64,000 nt of DNA from Caldifarciminota bacterium (GTDB lineage Bacteria; Hydrothermota; Hydrothermia; Hydrothermales; JAJRUZ01). Location: NCBI GenBank assembly GCA_024277525.1, contig JAJRUZ010000042.1, positions 62,001-126,000 of the forward strand, written 5' to 3'. A program made the translations under genes and the position numbers. Shown in pieces: positions 29,936-38,586 of the stretch; the stretch's first letter is position 1, and every line of letters starts with the position of its first letter. The notes beneath the pieces were generated by a model. That model did not search any database. It was given only the letters and a program-made list of their open reading frames with translations, and was not told where the DNA came from.

Positions 29936-31138
29936 TTACATCTCAAAAATAATCTTTAAAGCTTTCCTAAGTTCCTTTTCTCTAAAATAAACAGAAGGCA
30001 CAAAGGATAAAACATTATGTTTTTCTCCTTCAAGAAGTGTTAAAAAACCCCTTTCAATAAGAATTTTCCAGACCTTTAAAGCAAATTTCTCATCCCTAAA
30101 TTCAATTCCCCACATTATCCCCTTCCCCCTTATATCTTTAATTTTTTCAGAATCTTTTAATTTTAATAAATGTTTTTCAAAAATTTTTTCTTTTTCTTTG
30201 ACAATTTTAACGGGTCTTTCTTTTTTATAAAGTTCAAGAAAAGCAAGGGAAGAAATAACGGATACAGGGTGGGTGAGGAAAGTTGTTGCATAAAGGGGGT
30301 CACCTTTTACCTCCCATACCTTCATTATTTCCCTTCTTCCAACACATGCGGAAAGGGGGAAACCGCCTCCGAGAGCCTTTCCGAGACACAAAATATCAGG
30401 AAAATCAATTTCATATTGAAAGCAAAAATCTTTACCCGTTCTTGAAAAACCCGTAAATATTTCATCAATTATAAAAAGAATATCATTTTTTTTACAGAAA
30501 TCATAAAGAATTTTCAAAAAACCTTTCGGAGGAATTCTTATTCCGCCTCTTCCCTGAATCGGCTCAACAATTATCCCTGCAATCTTTGAGGGATTTAATT
30601 TTTTTAATCTCTTTTCCAGTTCCTCAAGTTCCTCTTCTTTTTCAGGAAATTTAAGTTCTATTGAATAATTCTTTAAAAATTTCTTAAAAGGATTTTGAAA
30701 GTGCTTTAAATTTGTTAAAGGAAGGATGCCCATTGAAAGACCGTGATAGGAATTTTTAAAGGAAATAATTTTTTCTTTTTTTGTATAAAGAAAAGCGGTT
30801 TTTATTGCGAGCTCAACGGCATCCGTTCCTGAGATACCGAAGGTAACAGAGAGGTTTTTATTTTTAAAAAGCGAAACAATTTTCTCTGATAATTTTTCCC
30901 TTTCTTCATAGGGAAAAAGGTCTCCCATTGAGTGGGGCTTTTCTTTAAAATAATTCTTGACCCTTTTAATTATAAAAGGATTGAAGTGTCCGAAAAGGGA
31001 AACACCGAAAAAGGAGGTAAAGTCATAATATCTTTTGCCTTTATTATCCCAGATATAATCACCCTTTGCTTTTTTTAAAATTAAAGAAAAGCCCCCTGTT
31101 TTAAGGGAAAGCGATGTGGGAGATTCGTATTTGAACAA
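29936..31138 (-). CDS. Class III PLP-dependent aminotransferase
   Basis: GKRYYDFTSFFGVSLFGH, IIVEPIQGRGGIRIPPKGFL, LFIIDEIFTGFSRTGKDF, LCLGKALGGGFPLSA. Confidence 0.93.
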   Translation of the reverse strand: MFKYESPTSLSLKTGGFSLILKKAKGDYIWDNKGKRYYDFTSFFGVSLFGHFNPFIIKRVKNYFKEKPHSMGDLFPYEEREKLSEKIVSLFKNKNLSVTFGISGTDAVELAIKTAFLYTKKEKIISFKNSYHGLSMGILPLTNLKHFQNPFKKFLKNYSIELKFPEKEEELEELEKRLKKLNPSKIAGIIVEPIQGRGGIRIPPKGFLKILYDFCKKNDILFIIDEIFTGFSRTGKDFCFQYEIDFPDILCLGKALGGGFPLSACVGRREIMKVWEVKGDPLYATTFLTHPVSVISSLAFLELYKKERPVKIVKEKEKIFEKHLLKLKDSEKIKDIRGKGIMWGIEFRDEKFALKVWKILIERGFLTLLEGEKHNVLSFVPSVYFREKELRKALKIIFEM

Positions 31139-31150
31139 ATTTAAAAGAAA

Positions 31151-31222
31151 TGGCGGCGGGCGGATTCGAACCGCCGACTCAGGGCTTATGAAACCCCCGC
31201 TCTACCCCTGAGCTACGCCGCC
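31151..31222 (-). tRNA. tRNA with CAT anticodon (Met elongator or Ile2)
   Basis: GGCGGCG/CGCCGCC acceptor, anticodon loop TTCATAA, T-arm GGCGGTTCGAATCCGCC. Confidence 0.92.
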
Positions 31223-31330
31223 TTAATAAAATTATAAAAAATATTCAATAAGAATTCAATTCTTTAAAACAAAAATACACCCCAGGAGCGGAGATGACAA
31301 GTTATTTTCTGAATTTGAATAACTTTTTTA

Positions 31331-31729
31331 TCATTTAATAAGTTTTTCTATGAATCTTTTGGCAAGCTGGAAAGTATCTTTAACTGTTTCAATTCCACTT
31401 AAATTTCCCCTATAATATCCAGCAATGTGAATCTGGTCATACAATTTACTTGCCCATTTTTTCAGTTTTCCATCTTTGTGTGAAAGATATTTCCCGATGT
31501 AAAGTTCATAAGTTTCCCATTTCTGGGGTAATTCATCTTTGGATAAACCTCTTTTCAATAATGCATAATCAATTGCCTTTAAAATAGCAAGCCAGAGTGT
31601 TCCGAATGCTTCCTGAACATATTTGATATTATCATAAAATCCTATTTCATAATCGGGTTCCGCTTTTTTCAAAATTTCCTTTGCGTTTTCATAATATTTT
31701 AATGCTTCAATTTCGGGTTTCTTTTCCAT
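31331..31729 (-). CDS. HEPN-like/DUF5618-like protein
   Basis: 132 aa helical; YYENAKEILKKA...IKYVQEAFGTLWLAILKAIDYALLKRGL...LYDQIHIAGYYRGNLSGIETVKDTFQLAKRFIEKL. Confidence 0.6.
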   Translation of the reverse strand: MEKKPEIEALKYYENAKEILKKAEPDYEIGFYDNIKYVQEAFGTLWLAILKAIDYALLKRGLSKDELPQKWETYELYIGKYLSHKDGKLKKWASKLYDQIHIAGYYRGNLSGIETVKDTFQLAKRFIEKLIK

Positions 31730-31764
31730 ATTTAAATTATATTCTCCTCCTTTTGAGCTTTCAA
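31730..31764 (-). promoter_or_regulatory. Leaderless promoter TTGAAA-N17-TATAAT-N6-ATG
   Basis: Minus strand: TTGAAAgctcaaaaggaggagaaTATAATttaaatATG. Confidence 0.65.
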
Positions 31765-31838
31765 TTTTGTTTAATCCACTTCTACAATCTCTTTTGTTTC
31801 ATACCTGGACCCTTATTTTGAACTTACTGCACTCAAAT

Positions 31839-32381
31839 TTAAAGCCATTCAATTAACAAGTTTTTTTTCAACTTCACCGCTGCACCTGATAAAAGTTCCT
31901 TTATCCATACAATAACAAGATTATTTTTCTCATCAATCTTTTTTATTTTTGCCCTTACTCCTTTCAAAGGTCCTCTTTTAAAAGTTATTTCTTCTTCCTC
32001 TTCCAAAGAATATACAGGAAAAACATCCTTTTTATGCTTATCCGTGATAATTTTTAAAGACTTTATCTCTTCTTCGGTTATAATCGCTGGAATATTGTTG
32101 AACTTAACATAACCGACAACTCCTTCAGCATCCATTGCAATATAAAAAGGTTTTGTTCTCGGAGTAACTTTTACAAAAACATAAGACCTGAATAAAGGAA
32201 TTTCCCTTTCCTTTCCGGGTGAAACATATATAATTCTGGTCGGTAAAAAAGTTTCTATATCAAATTTTTTTAAATAGTTGTGAACCTTTTTTTCATGATT
32301 ACCCTTTGTGAATAATGCAAGCCAGACGGGATGTTTTATTTGATAAAATTTATCCTTTAATTCTTCCATTTTGTAATTCAT
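31839..32381 (-). CDS. NusG paralog (RfaH/UpxY/LoaP-like specialised NusG)
   Basis: WLALFTKGNHEKKVHNYLKKFDIETFLPTRIIY...REIPLFRSYVFVKV; C-term KOW-like ITFKRGPLKGVRAKIKKI; distinct from nusG at 710. Confidence 0.85.
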   Translation of the reverse strand: MNYKMEELKDKFYQIKHPVWLALFTKGNHEKKVHNYLKKFDIETFLPTRIIYVSPGKEREIPLFRSYVFVKVTPRTKPFYIAMDAEGVVGYVKFNNIPAIITEEEIKSLKIITDKHKKDVFPVYSLEEEEEITFKRGPLKGVRAKIKKIDEKNNLVIVWIKELLSGAAVKLKKNLLIEWL

Positions 32382-32429
32382 ATTTAATATGTTATAATTC
32401 TAAAATAACAAATTTTATGGAGGCAAATC

Positions 32430-33383
32430 ATGATTTTGAATTTATTTATTTTTTTTATTCTATCCTTTCCCTATTTTTCAAGAAAGGAAAATATAAGATG
32501 TTATTCCTGTCATCTTACTCCTGAAATTTTGACACAAGAGGGGAAAGATTATATGCATAATTATGAAAATCCCGATAAAAGAAAATTACTTGTTCTTTCT
32601 CCGGATCTTGATATGGAAAGAAGTTTTCCGATATCTGTACAACTTTATTTTGACAATAATAAAAATTTCTTTTCCGATATATTTATAGCGGGTCAGGCAA
32701 GTGCTAACAGAAAACTTTATTTGAAAATAAGGGGAACAGAAAAAATTTATATAAAGGAATTTTTTTTCACTTACAGAAGATTCGGAGCGAATTTTTTTGC
32801 GGGTATGACAAATTTTCTTTTTCACAGCCCTTTGAAATTTGTTTTTAAAGATTCAATATTCTCTTTTTTTTATGTGCCGGAAAATTTATTTCCGCATAAG
32901 GAATTTTCATGGGGAATTTTTAAAAATTTTCATTTTAAAGATTTTATAACAAGGGTATCTTTCAACTATCCGTTTCCGAAAAAAGATGAAAAATTTCCTG
33001 AATATTCATTTTATTCTTTAAGTTTTTATAGTAAAGTTTTTTCTACGGACTTATTTTTTCTTTATTTTAATGAAAATAATTATACTTACGGTCTTATTTC
33101 CGAAATTATTTTTAAGCCTTTGTTTATGAGGGGAATTTTCATTGTGAAAAGCCTCGAAAATTATTTTAATGTGGAAACAGGAATTATAAAAATGTTCAAA
33201 AATCCTTTCAGTTTGTTTTTATTTTTTGATTCAGAATACAAAAATCAAAAATTTTATCCCGGATTTTCAATATACCTTTTTGTTCAGGAAAATATAAGAT
33301 TCGGAGCAGAATACAAAATTTTAAATAATGAGTTAATAAGTGATTTAAATCTTTTAAAATTATTTATAGATGTGCATTTGTAA
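32430..33383 (+). CDS. Putative outer-membrane beta-barrel with N-terminal c-type heme motif
   Basis: Signal peptide MILNLFIFFILSFPYFS then RCYSCHLTPEILTQEGKDYM (CxxCH); alternating aromatic beta-strand pattern. Confidence 0.65.
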   Translation: MILNLFIFFILSFPYFSRKENIRCYSCHLTPEILTQEGKDYMHNYENPDKRKLLVLSPDLDMERSFPISVQLYFDNNKNFFSDIFIAGQASANRKLYLKIRGTEKIYIKEFFFTYRRFGANFFAGMTNFLFHSPLKFVFKDSIFSFFYVPENLFPHKEFSWGIFKNFHFKDFITRVSFNYPFPKKDEKFPEYSFYSLSFYSKVFSTDLFFLYFNENNYTYGLISEIIFKPLFMRGIFIVKSLENYFNVETGIIKMFKNPFSLFLFFDSEYKNQKFYPGFSIYLFVQENIRFGAEYKILNNELISDLNLLKLFIDVHL

Positions 33384-33424
33384 TGACTCTTAATAATTTG
33401 AATTATAATGGGAAAGAGGGAAAT

Positions 33425-36400
33425 ATGAGAGAATGTCCAAAATGCGGTTTCAATAACCCCGAGAATGCGAAGTTTTGCACTCAATGTGCAACAATGCTTT
33501 CCCAAATTTTTGAGGAAAGACGCCTGCTCACAATATTATTTGCAGATTTATCAGGTTTTACAAGATTGGCACACCAACTGGACCCGGAAGACACATCGGA
33601 TGTTGTCAATATTTGTTTCAAACAATTAAATCCTATAATTACAAAATACGGAGGAATAATTCATAAATATGAAGGGGATTTGGTAATTGCTCTTTTCGGC
33701 ATCCCTGTTGCCTATGAAGATGCTGGTGAAAGAGCGGTGAAGGCTTCTTTGGAAATGATGGAAAATTTACCGGAATTAAATAGGAAACTCTCCGATAAAA
33801 TTGACTTCAAAACCGGACTCGGACTTCATATAGGAATAACAAGCGGGATAGTCGCAGTTGGAGAGATCGGCTCAAGTGAGAAAAAAGAATATACCGTGAT
33901 GGGAGATGTAGTAAATATTGCTTCAAGACTTAAAGATACAGCAAAAGATAGAGAGATTCTTGTTTCAGAATCGGTTTTCAAGTCATCAAAGCATCTCTTT
34001 GATTATGAGGAAATTTCATCAGTGAAGTTAAAAGGCATTGATAAACCCGTAAAAGTATTTAAAGTTTTAAAGATAAAAGAAAAACCCGGGGCAAAACGCG
34101 GTATAAAAGGACTCCATTCACCGCTTGTCGGTAGAGGTAAGGAATTTAGATTACTTAAAAGAAAAATATCGGAATTGCAAAAGGGAAAAGGGGGTGTGAT
34201 TCTTATTTTGGGCTCCGCAGGAATCGGAAAATCACGACTGTTGGAAGAAGTGAAAAAACATTTTACTCTCGGCGACATAAACCGAAATACTCCCATTTTT
34301 CTTGAATCTCACTGTTTAGCACACGGAGATGTAATACATTATTACCCTTTTTTGAAAATTATGGAGTCCGTATTCCAAATAACAGAAAGGGACACTGTTA
34401 AAGTGCTTAAAAAGAAATTATTGAAATATATACAGGAGATATTTCCCCAGGGATACGAAGATATTCTACCCTATATCGGATATTTATTCTCGGTGCGCTT
34501 TTCCGATAGAATAGACAGGAAAATAAGATATCTCGGTGCAAAAGCATTAAAATTGCGGGTATTTTTAAGTATCAAAAAACTTCTTTTTAGGTTGGCAAGA
34601 GAAAAACCTCTGGTAGTTGTTATTGATGACCTTCATTGGATTGACACTGCATCGTCAGAGCTTCTGCAATTTATTCTCTGCGCTCCTGAGTCTCTTCCTT
34701 TACTTTTCATAGGGTTATCCCGTATCGAAAGAAGAAATAACTTCTGGAAGATAAGGGAGCAGATAAGAGGAAATTTTAAAGGAAATTGGACAGAAGTCAA
34801 ACTTTTTCCCCTCGGTTATAAAGAGAGTAATCAATTAATAAGCAATTTACTTAAAATTATAAAAATACCCGATGAGTTTAAGAAGAAGATTCTCGCAAAA
34901 GCGGAGGGTAATCCGTTTTATCTTGAAGAAATACTAAAAGACCTCATAGACAGGGGTATCATTATTTTTAAGCACGGAACATGGATACTTAAAACAAAAG
35001 TCAATATTCATATTCCTGATACAATTCAATCCGTGATATTGTCGCGTATTGATAAGTTAAAAAAGGACTCAAGGAATATTTTACAGATTGCATCAATAAT
35101 CGGCAGAAGTTTTAACATAAGAATTTTAGAACACATTTCAAAGTTAGATTCCTTTGCACTTTCCTTAAATTTACTATCACTTGAAGAATCAGACTTTATA
35201 AGAAGGCTGAAACATGGGGTGGAATTTATATTCAAACACCCTTTAATACAGGAAGTGACATACAATACGGTATTAAAGAAAAAAAGAAAAAGACTTCATA
35301 ATGAAATAGGGAAATGTATAGAGGAGATATTTTCCTATCGGATTGAAGACTTTGTAGATTTACTTTCCATTCAATACTTTTTAGCAGAAGATTACCGAAA
35401 GGCATATGATTATTCGGTTCGTGCTGCGGAGAAAGCAAAAAATGCTTATTTAAATAAACAAGCAATAGAACTGTATACACGGGCATTTAATTGTTTAACA
35501 CGTATGAAACCGTCTCTTATGCCTTATGAGGAGCGAATAAAGAAAAAGGTTTTTTTATTAAAGGAAAAGTCGGATGTTTTGAATTTTATCGGTGATAATA
35601 AGAATGCATTGAAATATATTAAAAGGGCAATTAATTTAGCGGGAAAAATCGGAAATAAAAACTTACTTGCGGATTGTGTTTTACAGCTGAGTAAAATTTA
35701 TGATTCCATAAGTAAGTATCAACTTGCTTTGGAAAAGGCAAAATATGCATTTGAAATTTACAGACAGATAAATGACAGAAAAAAAATCGCGGACTGTTTT
35801 CATAATATCGGTGTTACTTATTATCATCTCAGAGATTACCGAAAAGCGCTTGAGTATTATAACGATTCTTTAAGAATAAAAAAAGAGATAAAAGAGAAAG
35901 AAACACAGGCGTCGACCCTTAATAATATGGGGGTTATTTACCGCCAGGTCGGTGAATATGAAAAGGCTCTTAAATATCTTAAGGATGCTTTAAAAATAGA
36001 TAAAGAAACGGAAAATAGAAGGGGAGAGTCAGCAAGTCTCAATAATATCGGGAATGTGTATCGTTCGCTCGGTGACTTTAAAAATGCATTTAAATATTAT
36101 CTTGATTCCCTGAATATAAAAAAAGAGATTGGAGACCGGGAGGGAGAGGCAACAAGCCTTAATAACATCGGAATTATATGTTATTATCGGGGTGATTATG
36201 AAAAAGCAATCAGGTATTACAATGAAGCATTGAAAATAAAGAAAGAAATAGGGGACAAGAAGGGAGAGGCAATGAGTCTTAACAATATCGGTATTGTGTA
36301 CTATCGGCTCGGAGAATATGAAAAAGCGTTTAAATATTATGTTAAATCTTTAAAAATTAGGGAGGAAATACATGACCTTTACGGTCAGGCATCAAGTCTT

Positions 36401-37015
36401 CATAACATCGGTAATGTATTTTTGAATATCGGAGAATACAGAAAAGCATTGAGATACCATAATAATTCTCTAAAAATAAGAGAAAAGATAGGGGACCGGA
36501 ATGCTCAACCTTACAGTTTTCACATACTCGGTAAGATATACACGAAGTTAGGAAAATTTAAGAAAGCAAGAGAAAACCTCATTAATGCAAAAAGAATATC
36601 GCAAGAGACTAAAGAAAAATATATTTTATGCAGCACAGAGATTTCCCTCGCTGATTTAGAATTGGAAGAAAACAATCTTAAAAAAGCATTAATTCATATC
36701 AAAGAAGCTTTTAATCTTGTTCGGGAAGTGGATTCAAAAGAGCTCAAAGGTTGTGTATTTCTGGTGTATGCGAAGGTTAAAACCCAGGAAAGGAAGTATC
36801 AAGAGGCGGAAAGTTATTTCAAAAAGGCAATTAAAATATTTAAAGAATTGAAGCAACCTTTTGAATCAGGAGAAGCATGGTATTATTACGCAAGGCTTAA
36901 GAAATTAGAAGGTGATATTTCAGCCGAGCAGAAATTTCTGGAAAAGTCAAGACAGATCTTTAAAAAACTTTCCGCGCAGGGTTGGCTTAAAAAAATAAAC
37001 GATTTATATTTATGA
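33425..37015 (+). CDS. Zinc-ribbon + class III adenylate/guanylate cyclase + AAA ATPase + TPR protein (likely start 33425, not 33383)
   Basis: CPKCGFNNPENAKFCTQC; LLTILFADLSGFTRLAHQLDPED...VMGDVVNIASRL; GSAGIGKSRLL; about 7 tandem 40-aa TPRs; TATAAT at 33404 and gaggg SD precede 33425. Confidence 0.93.
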   Translation: MRECPKCGFNNPENAKFCTQCATMLSQIFEERRLLTILFADLSGFTRLAHQLDPEDTSDVVNICFKQLNPIITKYGGIIHKYEGDLVIALFGIPVAYEDAGERAVKASLEMMENLPELNRKLSDKIDFKTGLGLHIGITSGIVAVGEIGSSEKKEYTVMGDVVNIASRLKDTAKDREILVSESVFKSSKHLFDYEEISSVKLKGIDKPVKVFKVLKIKEKPGAKRGIKGLHSPLVGRGKEFRLLKRKISELQKGKGGVILILGSAGIGKSRLLEEVKKHFTLGDINRNTPIFLESHCLAHGDVIHYYPFLKIMESVFQITERDTVKVLKKKLLKYIQEIFPQGYEDILPYIGYLFSVRFSDRIDRKIRYLGAKALKLRVFLSIKKLLFRLAREKPLVVVIDDLHWIDTASSELLQFILCAPESLPLLFIGLSRIERRNNFWKIREQIRGNFKGNWTEVKLFPLGYKESNQLISNLLKIIKIPDEFKKKILAKAEGNPFYLEEILKDLIDRGIIIFKHGTWILKTKVNIHIPDTIQSVILSRIDKLKKDSRNILQIASIIGRSFNIRILEHISKLDSFALSLNLLSLEESDFIRRLKHGVEFIFKHPLIQEVTYNTVLKKKRKRLHNEIGKCIEEIFSYRIEDFVDLLSIQYFLAEDYRKAYDYSVRAAEKAKNAYLNKQAIELYTRAFNCLTRMKPSLMPYEERIKKKVFLLKEKSDVLNFIGDNKNALKYIKRAINLAGKIGNKNLLADCVLQLSKIYDSISKYQLALEKAKYAFEIYRQINDRKKIADCFHNIGVTYYHLRDYRKALEYYNDSLRIKKEIKEKETQASTLNNMGVIYRQVGEYEKALKYLKDALKIDKETENRRGESASLNNIGNVYRSLGDFKNAFKYYLDSLNIKKEIGDREGEATSLNNIGIICYYRGDYEKAIRYYNEALKIKKEIGDKKGEAMSLNNIGIVYYRLGEYEKAFKYYVKSLKIREEIHDLYGQASSLHNIGNVFLNIGEYRKALRYHNNSLKIREKIGDRNAQPYSFHILGKIYTKLGKFKKARENLINAKRISQETKEKYILCSTEISLADLELEENNLKKALIHIKEAFNLVREVDSKELKGCVFLVYAKVKTQERKYQEAESYFKKAIKIFKELKQPFESGEAWYYYARLKKLEGDISAEQKFLEKSRQIFKKLSAQGWLKKINDLYL

Positions 37016-37378
37016 AATTTCCGTAAAAATTCTTTCTATCTTTTCCTGAACACCGAAGGAATTCTTCTCAAGTTCAAGCACCTTATCAAAACCGTTTTCT
37101 AAAAGTTCATTTAAAAGTTTATCATTCTTCTTTTTTATTAAAGCAATAAAAGGAATTGAATAATTCTTTTTAACCTCCATTAAATCACTCAAATTGACCT
37201 CCTGCATAAAAGGGTCAATAAATACACATTTTATATCCCCCTTTTTTAAATATTCCTCAATTTTATTACCATCTTTTAAATTTATTACATCATAACCTTC
37301 AAGAATAATTGCAGGCTCGAGGAGATTTGCATTCTCCTCCGCACATAGGCAAAGGATGTATTTTTTATCACCCATCAC
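37010..37378 (-). CDS. Response-regulator receiver-like domain protein (possibly degenerate)
   Basis: ILCLCAEENANLLEPAIILEGYDVINLKDGNKIEEYLKKGDIKCVFIDPFMQEVNLSDLMEV. Confidence 0.5.
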   Translation of the reverse strand: MMGDKKYILCLCAEENANLLEPAIILEGYDVINLKDGNKIEEYLKKGDIKCVFIDPFMQEVNLSDLMEVKKNYSIPFIALIKKKNDKLLNELLENGFDKVLELEKNSFGVQEKIERIFTEIS

Positions 37379-37534
37379 TTATCTAAAAAGCAAATTTTGT
37401 TCCAAATATTTGAACTTAAGGGTACATTAAAAATCCTGCTCTATCACAGAAAGAAATAAGATTGACTTTTCTAAAAGGTGTGTAATTTTTGCAAAAATGT
37501 GTTTCTTTTACTTAACACAAATTGCGGTAAGGAT

Positions 37535-37638
37535 ACCGTTCCTACGGTGTTAGGGATTCGGGATTAGGGGTTGAGGAATCTGGATTCGAATTCTCCTTTT
37601 TTCAGTTTCTCCTGCAGGAGCAACTTCGGAGTCGCGAA
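37535..37638. repeat. Structured non-coding segment with short inverted repeats; REP-like sequence at 37609-37638
   Basis: ACCGT-TCCT-ACGGT (37535-37548); palindrome CTCCTGCAGGAG (37609-37620) followed by GCAACTTCGGAGTCGCGA. Confidence 0.4.
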
Positions 37639-37658
37639 TGTTTTTTCCGGTTTAACAG

Positions 37659-38585
37659 TTATTTATATACTCCTCTTTTTATATTATCAATTGTTCCGTG
37701 CGTTCTTTTGTGTTCTTCCAAAAGTTTTTCAAAATAAGTATTGATCATTTCCTGTATTTCTTTAATATCTTCCTCCTCGAGGTGTCTGAATCTGCCCTGA
37801 AGTTTAAAGTATTCCTCTATGGGTATTTCTTTGGGATAATAATTAATGGTGAGTTTTTCTCCGTCTTCAACTTCGTATAAAGGAAACAATTTTGTATCAA
37901 CTGCAAGGCGTGATACCTTTATTGTAAGTTCTGAATCCATTCTCCATCCCGGGGGACAAGGTGCAAGAACATGGATAAACCTTGTTCCCTTGAGTTCTTT
38001 TGCCTTTTTAACTTTTTTATATAAATCAAGAGGAAAGGCAACTGTTGCGGTTGCAATATAGGGAATTTTATGTGCTCTCATTATCTCAACAATGTTTTTT
38101 TTCGGTCTTTTATTCGGGCTCTCATAAGGTGTTGTTGTTGTCCATGCCTTGTAAGGGGTTGCGCCTGACCTCTGAATACCCGTATTCATGTACGCTTCAT
38201 TGTCATAACATATGTAAAGAATATCTTCATTGCTCTCTGCAACTCCGGATAACGCCTGAAGCCCGATATCAAATGTTCCCCCATCTCCTGCCCAGGCTAA
38301 CACATTTGTGTCCTTATATCCTCTTGTATTTAAGCCAGCTCTTATTCCGGTTGCAGCTGCGGCAGCAGTTTCAAAAGCAGTATGGAAAAAAGGAATTTTC
38401 AAAGAATGATAAGGAAAAGGACCGTCAATGATGGTCCAGCAACAGGCAGGAACAGTAATGATTGTGTTTTTACCCAGTGCTTTTAAAACTTGCCTTATTG
38501 CAATTGTTGAACCGCATCCCTGACAGGAAAGGATTCCGGGATCTAAAACTTCTTCCTGTAAAAGTTCTTCCCATTCAAAAGCCAT
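37659..38585 (-). CDS. porB: 2-oxoacid:ferredoxin oxidoreductase beta subunit (pyruvate synthase PorB-like)
   Basis: CQGCGSTIAIRQVLKALG; NVLAWAGDGGTFDIGLQALSGV (TPP binding); YICYDNEAYMNTGIQRSGATP. Confidence 0.93.
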   Translation of the reverse strand: MAFEWEELLQEEVLDPGILSCQGCGSTIAIRQVLKALGKNTIITVPACCWTIIDGPFPYHSLKIPFFHTAFETAAAAATGIRAGLNTRGYKDTNVLAWAGDGGTFDIGLQALSGVAESNEDILYICYDNEAYMNTGIQRSGATPYKAWTTTTPYESPNKRPKKNIVEIMRAHKIPYIATATVAFPLDLYKKVKKAKELKGTRFIHVLAPCPPGWRMDSELTIKVSRLAVDTKLFPLYEVEDGEKLTINYYPKEIPIEEYFKLQGRFRHLEEEDIKEIQEMINTYFEKLLEEHKRTHGTIDNIKRGVYK

Positions 38586-38586
38586 T

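Noticed and set aside
31295-31330. AAGTTATT...AATAACTTTTTTA hairpin as a plus-strand terminator
   Set aside because: No plus-strand gene upstream to terminate and no U-tract on the minus strand; AT-rich stem not convincing
33383-33424. Upstream extension MTLNNLNYNGKEGN of the cyclase ORF
   Set aside because: A promoter -10 (TATAAT 33404) and SD lie within it; the start at 33425 fits the zinc-ribbon N-terminus
35800-36540. Tandem about 120-bp DNA repeats
   Set aside because: Explained by TPR-encoding repeats, not a CRISPR or satellite
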